64,000 bases of DNA from an uncultured Bacteroidales bacterium (GCA_944320415.1 CALUHJ010000017.1:1-64000), one strand, 5' to 3'; counted from the first letter of the stretch, positions 34,215 to 45,327 are shown. Numbers and translations: made by a program. Notes: a model not told the origin generated them from the letters alone.

Positions 34215-34245
34215 CAAAACTACAAAAAAAAATCCTGCCTTCAAA
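34215..34245 (-). promoter_or_regulatory. Promoter of the YfhO gene
   Basis: TTTG (plus 34242-34245), 19 bases, TAGTTTTG (plus 34215-34222) on the minus strand. Confidence 0.65.
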
Positions 34246-34251
34246 TTCCGT

Positions 34252-34281
34252 ATTGCAAATGCTGTTTTTTTCGTATCTTTG
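34252..34281 (+). promoter_or_regulatory. Promoter of gyrB
   Basis: ATTG (34252-34255), 18 bases including a run of seven T, TATCTTTG (34274-34281). The stretch TTTTTTTCGTA before the -7 box is also found at the gyrA promoter. Confidence 0.65.
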
Positions 34282-34284
34282 TAG

Positions 34285-36261
<1,977 letters not shown>

Positions 36262-36306
36262 CCGACAGGGTTGTCAGTGATTGGGATGTCTTTCGATTTT
36301 GGTCAG

Positions 36307-36350
36307 ACCGCCTTTTATTCATATTACTAGTACGAATGGAAGGCGGTTTT
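36307..36350 (+). terminator. Terminator of gyrB
   Basis: ACCGCCTTTTATTC (36307-36320) pairs with GAATGGAAGGCGGT (36334-36347), followed by TTTT. It overlaps the 3' end of the convergent unknown gene. Confidence 0.7.
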
Positions 36351-36837
36351 TCCTTACCTTGTCCAAATACAGCGGTTGACCTTCGATGAAATATGAACAG
36401 TGGAAAAGGACATTGCGTTCAAGTTCCGGAACACTTGACTCCACAACACTGAAGATATTTCTTCCGCAATATTCAAAAATACAGTAATTCCTAATATTCC
36501 AATATACAGTCAGCCTGTCGCCTGTTTCCAATGATTCGGAATACAATGATTTAACTGTTATTATGTTTGAGTTTGAGTAATAATTTTCCAAAAAATCCGT
36601 CCAATTCTTAAAACCTACTGAACGGGAAAGAATTGACAAGGTCGAGAATCTTATAGTTTTATAACCGTTAACGTATCCCCATATACGTTTGAGGGTGGCT
36701 ATACTCAACAGTTCACCTGTTCTTTCCTGTATAATCTCCCTTAGAAAAACAAAGTCCATGGGAGTTTTTATTTCTCTGCATACGGATTCCTCTATAAAAT
36801 TACGTAAAAAAACAATTTGTTCGTTTTGCTTTTCCAT
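36319..36837 (-). CDS. Hypothetical protein with conserved N-terminal HTH-like region
   Basis: A 172-aa protein of a type common in Bacteroidota. The N-terminal 85 residues (TPMDFVFLREIIQERTG, SIATLKRIWGYV, STLSILSRSVGFKNWTDF) look like a helix-turn-helix-type region shared by many uncharacterised proteins of the phylum; the C-terminal half varies. Possibly regulatory, by appearance only. The last codons lie inside the gyrB terminator. A TATATTTG box lies at plus 36867-36874 on its strand. Confidence 0.65.
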   Translation of the reverse strand: MEKQNEQIVFLRNFIEESVCREIKTPMDFVFLREIIQERTGELLSIATLKRIWGYVNGYKTIRFSTLSILSRSVGFKNWTDFLENYYSNSNIITVKSLYSESLETGDRLTVYWNIRNYCIFEYCGRNIFSVVESSVPELERNVLFHCSYFIEGQPLYLDKVRKNRLPFVLVI

Positions 36838-37050
36838 AAATTATTATGCAAGTCCATATAACAATGCAAATATAGTGTATGTTAAAGGATGCCTGTTAGT
36901 TCTTTTCGGTTCTTTGAAATTGAAAATGAATCTCTGCAATGTTATTTTGGCTTTCAGGGGTTATTTGGCATAGCTAAAAACAAATATTGAATGTTAAAAG
37001 TAATCAAAAAAAGAACCTTAAAGAATTTCAAACGTATCAGTTAAAAAATA

Positions 37051-37058
37051 TATATTTG
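37051..37058 (+). promoter_or_regulatory. -7 box upstream of an unknown gene
   Basis: TATATTTG, 34 bases before the ATG at 37092. It would exclude translation from the upstream TTG at 36987. Bases 36838-37050 otherwise hold only the divergent promoter of the preceding gene. Confidence 0.5.
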
Positions 37059-37091
37059 CAAAAGTATTTTGCCATCATTTCTACAAGGTAT

Positions 37092-37532
37092 ATGGAGGAA
37101 AGCAGGATTATAGTTCACGGAACGACACGACAAAGTTTTATTTTGGGTATGGTCAATGCCTATCTGGCAATTAATCCCAAGACTACATTGAATGATTTGA
37201 ACAGGACTTTTCCTGTCGGTTTGAAATCAGATGCCGTGAATAAATTCAATCATCTTTTTATCAAGTTGACGGATTTGTACAATCTGGAAGAAAAAGACAG
37301 GGAACTTTTCATGGCTAAACATGATGAGATAATTACCTTGTACAACAAGATGAATGTTGTTTTGCAGGCTGAATGGCAAAGCGAGGATTTTGACAATCTG
37401 GTCAAACGGTTCAGACAATACGGTATAGATGTGACGGATGCAAAACCTTCGGGAGTATACGAAAAAGGTGGATTTGCACTTGAATATACCGACAATTATA
37501 TTCAGCTTCTTAAAAAGGAAAGAAAGGAGTGA
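37092..37532 (+). CDS. Hypothetical protein
   Basis: A 146-aa soluble protein I do not recognise. Start MEESRIIVHGTTRQSFILGM chosen from the promoter position. The sequence alternates helices and short loops (NPKTTLNDLNRTFPVGLK; EEKDRELFMAKHDEIITLY) with no catalytic motif. It lies between gyrB and kamC, convergent with kamC, in the place where kamD and kamE often stand. Confidence 0.55.
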   Translation: MEESRIIVHGTTRQSFILGMVNAYLAINPKTTLNDLNRTFPVGLKSDAVNKFNHLFIKLTDLYNLEEKDRELFMAKHDEIITLYNKMNVVLQAEWQSEDFDNLVKRFRQYGIDVTDAKPSGVYEKGGFALEYTDNYIQLLKKERKE

Positions 37533-37596
37533 TATGTATATACCTTTTCCTTCTTTTCTGTCTGCTTTTGGTTTTGATTATTCTGCTTGTTGACAT

Positions 37597-38970
37597 TTAG
37601 ACTTGCATTTCGGACATTTCAATCCACTGCTTGTCAACTCCCAACAACCTGCAAAGATTTATGGCTTCGGTCGGCACTTGTGAGGAATCATCCTCCACAA
37701 GACTGTAATCTATATGGTCGCTTATCTGTCTTATGTCTATCGGCGGGTTAAGGTTTTCATGACGGAAACCTCTCACCCTCATGTGTCGGCAAGGCGCTTG
37801 AAGCATTGAATAATGTGTGGTCACAACCGCAAGACTCTTTTGCATGGAACAAACCCTTATGAATCCTTCCACAAGTTTCTTGCCTTCTATCGGGTTGGTA
37901 GTGCGTGCCAGTTCATCGACCAAAACAAGGTATCTTTTATCCTGTTTCGTTTGAGATAGTATTTCGTTCAACCTCATTATCTCTGAGGCGAAGGATGAGA
38001 GTCCTTCGTGTTCGTCCTGTCCGTCTCCTATGCTGCACAACACGTTTTCCACAAGACAAACATGTCCGCTGCGGCAGCCGACAAAGAATCCGAACTGCAA
38101 CAACAGCTGATTGATGGCAAGGGTCTTTAGTATGACGGTCTTTCCTGCCATGTTGGCGCCGGTGATAAGGAAGACCTCGCTGTCTATATTGCAGTCTATA
38201 TCTTGATAACGCATTCCTTTGGAGAGCATTATATGTTTCAAGACGGGATGGAACATGCCATTGTAAACCAAAGATGGTTTTTCCGTTATCTCCGCCTTGT
38301 TCAGTCCGAGCTGTCGGTTCAACATGGCTTTCGAGACGGCTATATCCATTTGTGAGATGTTTCTTATGGCCTGTTTCAAGGCCGGTATGTGTACATAGAG
38401 TTCCTTACATATTCTTTCCCTTATGGCATCCTCCAGTTCAAGTGTTTGCAGGTAAAGGTCATGCACTGCCTTTTCATCTCCGCTCTGTTTGGCATTCTCC
38501 CACTGCCTGCGTTTGTTTGCAAGTTCCTCGCTGTATGCCGAATAGATGTAGAACCGCGGCGATTCCAGTCCTTCGGGGTCCAATAGCCTTATCGCAGCCT
38601 GCAAATCGGGGACGGGCATCAGATCCGACACGAAAAGTTTCCCTGCCTGTTTGGCGTTTATACAGAAAGTCTTTATCTCAAACAGTGCCACATCATCCAC
38701 AGTCTGTCCCTGTTCAATCAGAGAAAGAGAACCGCCTATGTCGCAGATATTGCTCATTATGCAAAGAAAATGATGAAAAGCCTGTGAGTCCAGACTGTCG
38801 ATAAAGGCTTCGGCCTGTTCGGTCTGTTTCCATTGCTGTTCTATCCACGCCCTGGATGTGGAGAATTCCGTATCGAGCAACATCTTTCTGCCAATGGAAG
38901 TCTGCAGTTCCATTTTGGAATAGACCTCCTTGAGGGAAGGATGTATCAAAAGCAATTGTTGGAATGTCAT
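37597..38970 (-). CDS. kamC: Lysine 5,6-aminomutase reactivase ATPase KamC (MutS-like)
   Basis: A 457-aa protein with the MutS ATPase domain but no mismatch-recognition domain. Walker A is GANMAGKTVILKTLAINQ, then EGLSSFASEI, Walker B LVLVDELARTTNP and THYSML. Small MutS relatives next to kamA and a P-loop gene are the KamC component proposed to reactivate lysine 5,6-aminomutase in lysine fermentation. The gene follows kamB by four bases. The expected aminomutase subunits kamD and kamE do not follow it here. Confidence 0.85.
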   Translation of the reverse strand: MTFQQLLLIHPSLKEVYSKMELQTSIGRKMLLDTEFSTSRAWIEQQWKQTEQAEAFIDSLDSQAFHHFLCIMSNICDIGGSLSLIEQGQTVDDVALFEIKTFCINAKQAGKLFVSDLMPVPDLQAAIRLLDPEGLESPRFYIYSAYSEELANKRRQWENAKQSGDEKAVHDLYLQTLELEDAIRERICKELYVHIPALKQAIRNISQMDIAVSKAMLNRQLGLNKAEITEKPSLVYNGMFHPVLKHIMLSKGMRYQDIDCNIDSEVFLITGANMAGKTVILKTLAINQLLLQFGFFVGCRSGHVCLVENVLCSIGDGQDEHEGLSSFASEIMRLNEILSQTKQDKRYLVLVDELARTTNPIEGKKLVEGFIRVCSMQKSLAVVTTHYSMLQAPCRHMRVRGFRHENLNPPIDIRQISDHIDYSLVEDDSSQVPTEAINLCRLLGVDKQWIEMSEMQV

Positions 38971-38974
38971 GATT

Positions 38975-39979
38975 CTATAAGGATTTGATGTTGTAAATAT
39001 CCGCCGGTATGGCTTCCCTTAGGGCATTGAGCATCTGTTCGTTGTCGAAGTTGTACCCCGTTGGCGATATGGGATTGGCCGTTATGGCTATAAGGTTGGC
39101 AGAATCCAGAACCTCTATGCGGCCTCCGCGTTCGAGGAAAAACCTTACGTTTTCTTCCTTTGCGAAAACCCTTGTGAAGTCTTTTATGATTATTATCGTA
39201 TCTTCCGCGTTTTTTCTCGTCCTCGCATACTGCATGAACCTGTCATTTAGAATCCCTGCCACAAAGACATGGTTCGAGCGGGAGAATATCCTGTCCCTGT
39301 ATTTGTCTATCATCAACAGCGAAGGAATTTCAAGATCGGTCACCTTTCCTTCCTCAATGGCGTATATTCCCTTGTCCAATGTCCTGAGGATTTCTGCCGT
39401 TTTACCTGAATATGCGGGCAGACGTGTCATGTCGTATATGAACTTCGTCTGACGTACCACCTTTGCAAGTGAAGCGGATAGGGCAGCGCCTGTGGAGAGT
39501 ATCATGGCATCGGTTATGCTCGGCGAACCGAAACTCATTCGCGACAATGCCCCGTCCACAAGACAGATGTCCACACGTTTTTCCAACTTGTCGGTAAACT
39601 CCTTGAGCCATACTGTATTGCCGGGACCTGCAAGCAACACTTTGCCTTCGCTTACCGCTTCGGCCGTTATGAGTCTGCCCAAGGCGGTGGTCTGTTTCGA
39701 CACCTCCTCTATGCAACTGACTATTTCCCTTTGGGGATACAGTCCTTCGGCAGTGACAAAAACCGTACCCGGATAAATCCTTATCTGCGGCTTTGCCGTT
39801 TTTGTCACCTGATCCGTCTGTTCTCCGTCTATGCCTATGGAACTTACGGCTATCTTCAGGTCAGAAAAATTGCGGAGACGACCCAGCACATAGTTCAGTG
39901 TCTGGGTTTTCCCCGCATTTTTCTCCATACCGACAAAAGAAACGCTCTTGTAATTCAACAGCTTGTCAATGAAAGGCAT
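38975..39979 (-). CDS. kamB: Lysine 5,6-aminomutase reactivase subunit KamB
   Basis: A 334-aa P-loop protein. SVSFVGMEKNAGKTQTLNYV gives a Walker A variant at residues about 14-25. The middle (CLVDGALSRMSFGSPSITD) and the C-terminal SANLIAITANPISPTGYNF are those of KamB proteins. It is thought to work with KamC in repairing the B12-dependent aminomutase. It lies 17 bases after kamA. Confidence 0.82.
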   Translation of the reverse strand: MPFIDKLLNYKSVSFVGMEKNAGKTQTLNYVLGRLRNFSDLKIAVSSIGIDGEQTDQVTKTAKPQIRIYPGTVFVTAEGLYPQREIVSCIEEVSKQTTALGRLITAEAVSEGKVLLAGPGNTVWLKEFTDKLEKRVDICLVDGALSRMSFGSPSITDAMILSTGAALSASLAKVVRQTKFIYDMTRLPAYSGKTAEILRTLDKGIYAIEEGKVTDLEIPSLLMIDKYRDRIFSRSNHVFVAGILNDRFMQYARTRKNAEDTIIIIKDFTRVFAKEENVRFFLERGGRIEVLDSANLIAITANPISPTGYNFDNEQMLNALREAIPADIYNIKSL

Positions 39980-39996
39980 TCCCTTTAGGTACGATG

Positions 39997-41256
39997 TTAT
40001 TGTTTTTTGTTCTTTACTCTTTCGTGTCTTGCAAGGTGAGATGGTTCCAAGGCGAGCTTGTCTCCGCGCAACAACATTGCAACTCCGTCGTTGACCAGTT
40101 CGTCCTCTTTCAAGAAATCCACGTCACATTCTCCCGGAACGTAGTTCTCAGGTTCGGTATATGTAGTTATCACACCCTCGAAGTTTCTCAACACAACCCT
40201 GTTTGGTGACTGAGATATTACATACTGAGGCATTACAGGGGTTTTTCCACCGCCGCCCGGAGCATCCACCACGAATGTAGGCACCGCATAGCCCGAGGTA
40301 TGACCTCTCAGGTTCTCTATTATCTCTATTCCCTTGGATACAGGTGTTCTGAAGTGTTCCAATCCCATGGAAAGGTCGCACTGATAGATGTAATAAGGTC
40401 TTACCCTCATCATCACAAGCTTGTGAACCAGTTTCTTGAACACCCTTACGTCATCGTTGACACCTCTTAGCAAAACGGACTGGTTGCCGAGCGGAATACC
40501 TGCATTGGCAAGTCTCTCGCAGGCCTGCTTGGCCTCAGGCGTACATTCGTTAGGGTGGTTGAAGTGAGTGTTAAGCCATATAGGATGGTACTTTTTCAAC
40601 ATGTTGACCAAATCGTCCGTTATTCTCATAGGACAAACCACAGGGGTTCTCGAACCTATTCTTATTATCTCCACATGAGGTATGGCACGAAGTCTCTGTA
40701 TGATGGATTCGAGCATCTTGTCGCTCACCATAAGGGCATCGCCTCCGGAAAGCAACACATCCCTCACCTGCGGAGTCTTTGCAATGTATTCTATACACTT
40801 GTCTATTCTGTCCTGAGTGGACTCGCAGTCATGCTGTCCTGCAAACCTTCTTCTTGTGCAGTGACGGCAGTACATGGAACACATGTCGGTTATCAAAAAC
40901 AACACCCTGTCCGGATAACGGTGTGTAAGGCCGGGAGCAGGGGAGTCCTCGTCCTCATGCAAAGGGTCCAGCAAATCGGCCTTGGACTGGTGCAGTTCGC
41001 TGGCCGTAGGGATGGCCTGACGTCTTACCGGGTCATTGGGATTGTTCACATCAATCAAAGACAGATAATAAGGTGTTATCGCCATGCGCAACGTCTTCAA
41101 GGCATTGGCAACACCAGCCTCTTCCTCGGCAGTCAAAGAGATGTATTTCTTCAAATCCTCCAACGTCTCAATCCTGTTCTTCACCTGCCATTTCCAATCG
41201 AACCATTCCGCATCACTTACGTTAGGGAACAGTTCTTTTCTTCTGTTTACTTGCAT
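39997..41256 (-). CDS. kamA: Lysine 2,3-aminomutase
   Basis: A 419-aa radical SAM/PLP enzyme that turns L-lysine into beta-lysine, the first step of lysine fermentation. The cluster motif is CSMYCRHCTRRRF, the PLP lysine lies in APGGGGKTPVMP, and VLLSGGDAL is the SAM-binding strand. Length is right for the clostridial type rather than the short EpmB type. First gene of kamABC. Confidence 0.95.
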   Translation of the reverse strand: MQVNRRKELFPNVSDAEWFDWKWQVKNRIETLEDLKKYISLTAEEEAGVANALKTLRMAITPYYLSLIDVNNPNDPVRRQAIPTASELHQSKADLLDPLHEDEDSPAPGLTHRYPDRVLFLITDMCSMYCRHCTRRRFAGQHDCESTQDRIDKCIEYIAKTPQVRDVLLSGGDALMVSDKMLESIIQRLRAIPHVEIIRIGSRTPVVCPMRITDDLVNMLKKYHPIWLNTHFNHPNECTPEAKQACERLANAGIPLGNQSVLLRGVNDDVRVFKKLVHKLVMMRVRPYYIYQCDLSMGLEHFRTPVSKGIEIIENLRGHTSGYAVPTFVVDAPGGGGKTPVMPQYVISQSPNRVVLRNFEGVITTYTEPENYVPGECDVDFLKEDELVNDGVAMLLRGDKLALEPSHLARHERVKNKKQ

Positions 41257-41285
41257 ATCTCGTAATTATTTCTGAATTCGTCCTG

Positions 41286-41293
41286 CAAAGGTA
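41286..41293 (-). promoter_or_regulatory. -7 box of the kamABC operon
   Basis: TACCTTTG on the minus strand, 30 bases before the kamA start; no clear -33 box. Confidence 0.5.
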
Positions 41294-41311
41294 TGATTTT
41301 TTGCCGAATCT

Positions 41312-41479
41312 TCATGCATCCTTTTCATTATTCTTTTCCCTGAATATGTCGGGATTGTCCTTGATGAACCTGTCCTTGTAGCGTCTTATGCTCCTTTTGG
41401 TAAAAAAAGGTATGACAAACGCAGTCAGAACCCTGAAAACGACATACAGAACGACAAAAAAGACTATGGCTTTAATCAT
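41312..41479 (-). CDS. DUF4834-like small membrane protein
   Basis: A 55-aa protein with one membrane segment (IKAIVFFVVLYVVFRVLTAF) followed by a basic tail (TKRSIRRYKDRFIKDNPDIF), like the DUF4834 proteins of Bacteroidota. The ATG lies one base after the stop of the USP gene, so it is the last gene of that operon. Function unknown. Confidence 0.6.
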   Translation of the reverse strand: MIKAIVFFVVLYVVFRVLTAFVIPFFTKRSIRRYKDRFIKDNPDIFREKNNEKDA

Positions 41480-41480
41480 A

Positions 41481-42335
41481 TCATTCACACATTACGAACA
41501 AATCGTCCCTCGGATTCAGAAACAAGGCGGCACAGTCACTGCCCATGTTCTTCAACACCTTTTCCTCCTCCAGTCCGAAGAAATATTCAAAGAAACTCTT
41601 GTTCTTGGTGGTCTGGCATATTATCATGCTGCAACCACACTCCTTGGCATATCCCAAGGCCTGTACGTCCAGCGGTGTTCTGTTGTCACCACTGTGATGT
41701 TCGCTGCTTGTCAGTCCGAAATGCGAGAACATCTTCCTTGTGAAGTTAAGGTTAAGCGTCAGTTGCTTTTTGTGATATTCGTCCTTGTAGTCCCTGTAAT
41801 ACAATATGATTTCACTGCCGAAAAACCTGCCGAAATAAGACGCCCACAGTGTTTTTTCCTTGCTCTCCTGTAACTGGTTGACACTCATGACCACTTTGTC
41901 GAATCCTGTCGGATGAAAGTCCTGTCCGACAATCATATAGGCTGTTCGTGAAAGGGAAAGGTTCTTCAAGAGCGTGGACGGATGCCACGGCCTTTTCACA
42001 TCCTTTTCCCCTGCGCGCATCTGTGCCACAATCGCCACTGCATTCAAGGCCTCTCCCAAAGAGTACAGTATCTCTCTGCTGCGTCCCTTGAGTGCAAGAT
42101 AGGAATGAAACAGTTGGTCGGATACGCCCGCATTTATCTCCTTCAGTCTTTTTTCTGCCTCTTCGGGTTCAATCCGCGTGTACTGACTGTCGGATATGTG
42201 CAACAGAATCAATCCCTTGCCGAGCCCTTGCGCCAACATTTGTGCCTGGGCTACACAACCATCGGTCGCATCCAAATCACAAAGGTATGCGACGACGAAC
42301 TGATCCTTCTTTTCTTTCTTTTCCTTCAAGGTCAA
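41481..42335 (-). CDS. Universal-stress-protein-like protein
   Basis: A 284-aa protein with two USP-like halves: KDQFVVAYLCDLDATDGCVAQ at the start and KVVMSVNQLQESKEKTLW in the middle, then CSMIICQTTKN. No clear ATP-binding GxxGxxxxGS motif, so it probably does not bind ATP in the classical way. It overlaps the rhomboid gene by four bases. Confidence 0.65.
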   Translation of the reverse strand: MTLKEKKEKKDQFVVAYLCDLDATDGCVAQAQMLAQGLGKGLILLHISDSQYTRIEPEEAEKRLKEINAGVSDQLFHSYLALKGRSREILYSLGEALNAVAIVAQMRAGEKDVKRPWHPSTLLKNLSLSRTAYMIVGQDFHPTGFDKVVMSVNQLQESKEKTLWASYFGRFFGSEIILYYRDYKDEYHKKQLTLNLNFTRKMFSHFGLTSSEHHSGDNRTPLDVQALGYAKECGCSMIICQTTKNKSFFEYFFGLEEEKVLKNMGSDCAALFLNPRDDLFVMCE

Positions 42336-43027
42336 TATCTGTATCTGTCCCTTTTCTTTTTCCAGATGTAAAGCAATATAAGTCCCGCAACGGCTCCTCC
42401 AAGATGCGCAAAGTGAGCCACACCGTCTCCCGTGGCCGTTATTCCGTTCAGAAGTTCAAGAACTATGTAGCCTATCACGAACCATTTGGTCTTTATCGGT
42501 ATAAGGAAATAGAAATAGATTGTGGAGTTCGGGAACATGGCCCCGAAGGCTGCCAGAAGGCCGAACACTATGCCCGACGCGCCTATGGTGTTTATCGAAT
42601 TGAGAAAGTCGGAGGCAGGAACGGTGTGAGTACCGAGATTGACCATGGTATAGCCTCCGTAAACTATGTCGCTGTACATGAAATAATAGGTTATCTCCTG
42701 CGCAAGTGCAGCTCCGAGGGCGGCAACAAGGCAAAAGACCATGAACTTTCTTGCTCCCCATATGTTCTCAAGGGTGTAACCGAACATCCATATGGCGAAC
42801 AGGTTGAAGAACAGATGACTGAAGCTGCCGTGCAGAAAACTGTATGTGACATATTGCCAGATGTGATGGCTTTCCGTCATGAAGAAGTGAAGCCCGAATA
42901 TGTCCGTGAGATCTATTCCCCTTGTCCGCAGCACTACTGTGGCAAGATAGGCTATAACGTTGATGATCAGAAGATTTTTACATACCGGAGGCAGTATGTT
43001 GAACCTCGGCGGTGAATATTGTTCCAT
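42332..43027 (-). CDS. Rhomboid-family intramembrane serine protease
   Basis: A 231-aa six- or seven-helix protein. The catalytic Ser is in TIGASGIVFGLLAAFG and the His in VAHFAHLGGAVAGL; HIWQYVTYSFLHGSFSHLFFN is the conserved early region. I start at the ATG at 43027 (MEQYSPPRFNILPP), supported by an excellent promoter just upstream; the longer frame starts inside the promoter. Confidence 0.92.
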   Translation of the reverse strand: MEQYSPPRFNILPPVCKNLLIINVIAYLATVVLRTRGIDLTDIFGLHFFMTESHHIWQYVTYSFLHGSFSHLFFNLFAIWMFGYTLENIWGARKFMVFCLVAALGAALAQEITYYFMYSDIVYGGYTMVNLGTHTVPASDFLNSINTIGASGIVFGLLAAFGAMFPNSTIYFYFLIPIKTKWFVIGYIVLELLNGITATGDGVAHFAHLGGAVAGLILLYIWKKKRDRYRY

Positions 43028-43062
43028 ATCGTTCCGTTTCTTTATTACATGTCTTGAATGTG

Positions 43063-43094
43063 CAAAGATAACAATATTATCAGAACTGCTCAAA
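43063..43094 (-). promoter_or_regulatory. Promoter of the rhomboid gene
   Basis: TTTG (plus 43091-43094), 20 bases, TATCTTTG (plus 43063-43070) on the minus strand. It overlaps the 3' end of mutL. Confidence 0.7.
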
Positions 43095-44843
43095 TAATTT
43101 CTCCACATCCACCAGACTCATCCTGCTTATCACCTTTTTGTTGTCAGGTCCTACGGTGCAGTCCGGCAGGGAGAAAAGCTGCGCGAGCAATGTCTCCATT
43201 TCTTCGCGTGAAAGGCTTTTGCCGTAGGGCAGGCTTAACTTTCGTGCCGTCTTCAATGCACGTTCCTCCCTTGTCGGTTGGGCTTCTCCCGTCTCGTTTC
43301 CCGTTCTTACAAAGTCCTCCATGAACTCTATGCAATCCTCCATGCTGCGGCCGACAGGCTTGGCCAATATCTTGAAACTGCCGTCCGTCTTGTCGTATTC
43401 CATCTCTATGCCGTAGTTTTTGAACAGGGGAATGAATTCCACAAGCTGAAAACTTATGTTGGGTGCAAACAGATGTCTGTAAGGCGAAAGCAAACGTTGA
43501 GACTCAATCCCTAAAGGCTGACGGTTCAGTATTTTATCGTATATTATCTTTTCCGATGCCCTCTTCTGGTCAACTATGAGCAACGAGTCGTTTGATACCG
43601 TCACTATATAGCTGTCGGACAATTGCAAGGGGTAGTTGTGGCGCGCGACAGCAGACGTATTATCATCGGGAATAAGCTCGTACTGTCTGGATTTTGAAAA
43701 TCTGTATTCATTCTTGCAATAATCTGTCTTTGAACTCTTTTGTTCGAAAGGATTAAAGTTTGGGTCGAAGTTGACCTTAGGTATCTGCGGCAGGGGAGTG
43801 TTCTTCTGTATGATTGGAAACTCTATCCTTGAATCCGAAAAATCCAGTTTGGAGGCAAGGGAAAACTGTCCTATGCTTTTCTTTGCGGCAGCGTGAAGGA
43901 CGGCATATATAACCCTTTCGTCCAAAAACTTCACTTCCGTCTTGGTAGGGTGTATGTTCACGTCTATGTTCTTTGGGTCCAAAGTCAAATGAATGAAGAA
44001 GATAGGGTATGTCTTCTCAGGTATCAGATTAGCGTATGCCCTGTCCACCGCATTGGCAAAATAAGGGCTTTTGACATAGCGGTTGTTCACAAAGAAATAC
44101 TGCTGGTTCTTGCTCTTTCTGCAAAGGTCTTCCTTGCAGACATAACCGTTTATCTGCACAAGGTCTATTTCCTCATGTATGGGCAGAAGCTTTTCACCAA
44201 CAGAATGACCGAAAAGGTCGCCTATACGCTTTTTGAGATTACCTTTTTCGAGCTTGTAAACGACTTTATTGTTGTTGTAATAAGTAAAAGACACTGAAGT
44301 ATTTACAAGAGCTATCCTTATGAACTCTTCGGATATGTGATTGTTTTCTATGGCATCGGATTTGAGGAAGTTGCGTCTTGCGGGCGTATTGTAGAATATG
44401 TTTCCTACCGCAACGGATGTACCCTTTGGGCAGGCGGTCTGCGACATCTGTCTTATCTCTCCGCCCTCTATTTCGACCTTTGTGCCGAGCTGATCCTGTT
44501 CGCGTCTTGTCTTGAGTTCCACTTGGGCTATGGAGGCTATCGAGGCAAGAGCTTCTCCTCTGAATCCCATGGTGTGTATGTTGTACAGGTCGGCCTCGTT
44601 TCTTATCTTGCTGGTTGCATGGGGCAGAAAACACCTTTCGGCATCCTTTTCATCCATTCCGCAACCGTTGTCCACAACCTGAACGAGGGTACGTCCCGCA
44701 TCCTTCACCACAAGCTGTATGTCGGTCGCACCCGCATCTATTGCGTTTTCCATCAATTCCTTGACCACCGAGCAGGGTCTGTTCACAACCTCGCCTGCCG
44801 CTATCTGGTTGGCCACCCTTTGGTCCAATACCTCTATTGCCAT
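43080..44843 (-). CDS. mutL: DNA mismatch repair protein MutL
   Basis: A 587-aa GHKL ATPase. Motifs ELMENAIDAGAT, DNGCGMDEKD, ATSKI and GFRGEALASIASI are in order, and the linker and C-terminal dimerisation domain are short. The C-terminal metal-site motif DQHA-x2-E of endonuclease-type MutL appears as DQKRASEK, so the nuclease site looks altered. It overlaps the upstream gene by ten bases. Confidence 0.95.
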   Translation of the reverse strand: MAIEVLDQRVANQIAAGEVVNRPCSVVKELMENAIDAGATDIQLVVKDAGRTLVQVVDNGCGMDEKDAERCFLPHATSKIRNEADLYNIHTMGFRGEALASIASIAQVELKTRREQDQLGTKVEIEGGEIRQMSQTACPKGTSVAVGNIFYNTPARRNFLKSDAIENNHISEEFIRIALVNTSVSFTYYNNNKVVYKLEKGNLKKRIGDLFGHSVGEKLLPIHEEIDLVQINGYVCKEDLCRKSKNQQYFFVNNRYVKSPYFANAVDRAYANLIPEKTYPIFFIHLTLDPKNIDVNIHPTKTEVKFLDERVIYAVLHAAAKKSIGQFSLASKLDFSDSRIEFPIIQKNTPLPQIPKVNFDPNFNPFEQKSSKTDYCKNEYRFSKSRQYELIPDDNTSAVARHNYPLQLSDSYIVTVSNDSLLIVDQKRASEKIIYDKILNRQPLGIESQRLLSPYRHLFAPNISFQLVEFIPLFKNYGIEMEYDKTDGSFKILAKPVGRSMEDCIEFMEDFVRTGNETGEAQPTREERALKTARKLSLPYGKSLSREEMETLLAQLFSLPDCTVGPDNKKVISRMSLVDVEKLFEQF

Positions 44844-45106
44844 GTCTCGACAACGTACAAAAGGAAATAAAGAATTGCGATGATAAGACAGGCGATGAAT
44901 ATGATGCGCAAGCCCGAAACGGGTTTGCCGAGTTTTTCCTCTTTTTTCTCTTTCATTGCCGAACGGATGTCTATTCTGCGCTTGTAGCTTTCGCCTTCGT
45001 TGTTGCCGTATTTGGCTTTCAACTGTTCGAGTTCTTCCTTGTCGGGGTTATAGAACCTCGGCTTGTATTCGAATCTTTTTGGTTTTCTTGTCTCAAACAA
45101 ACTCAT
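44834..45106 (-). CDS. Conserved small membrane protein upstream of mutL
   Basis: A 90-aa protein: a charged cytoplasmic N-terminus (ETRKPKRFEYKPRFYNPDKE) and one C-terminal membrane helix (IIFIACLIIAILYFLLYVV). Proteins of this type precede mutL in other Bacteroidota as well, to my recollection. Function unknown. First gene of the mutL operon. Confidence 0.7.
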   Translation of the reverse strand: MSLFETRKPKRFEYKPRFYNPDKEELEQLKAKYGNNEGESYKRRIDIRSAMKEKKEEKLGKPVSGLRIIFIACLIIAILYFLLYVVETWQ

Positions 45107-45133
45107 GATTTTCTTTTCTGATTACAATCGGAC

Positions 45134-45167
45134 GGATTCAGAAGACATTTTTTTGTTTTCTGAATCC
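45134..45167 (-). promoter_or_regulatory. 5' leader hairpin with TTCAGAA/TTCTGAA arms
   Basis: GGATTCAGAA (45134-45143) pairs with TTCTGAATCC (45158-45167) around a T-rich loop. It begins almost at the expected transcription start of the mutL operon. Confidence 0.5.
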
Positions 45168-45174
45168 AAAAATG

Positions 45175-45205
45175 CAAAGATAATCATTTTGCCGGAAAGG
45201 GCAAA
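45175..45205 (-). promoter_or_regulatory. Promoter of the mutL operon
   Basis: TTTG (plus 45202-45205), 19 bases, TATCTTTG (plus 45175-45182) on the minus strand. Confidence 0.7.
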
Positions 45206-45238
45206 TGTCCGAAAATCATACTCTGCGTTATCTGTCTT

Positions 45239-45274
45239 TTTCGGGCAATACGAGTTTTTTTTTGTAATTTCGCG
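45239..45274 (+). repeat. Promoter-like repeat, left side of the R-M cassette
   Basis: GGCAATACGAG, a run of nine T, then GTAATTTCGCGG. It closely resembles 47980-48014. TAATTTCG (45265-45272) is a weak -7 box for the methylase gene. Confidence 0.5.
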
Positions 45275-45327
45275 GATAAATGAAGTAGGATGATATATAT
45301 TTACACATATACCAATCAAAAAACAAT

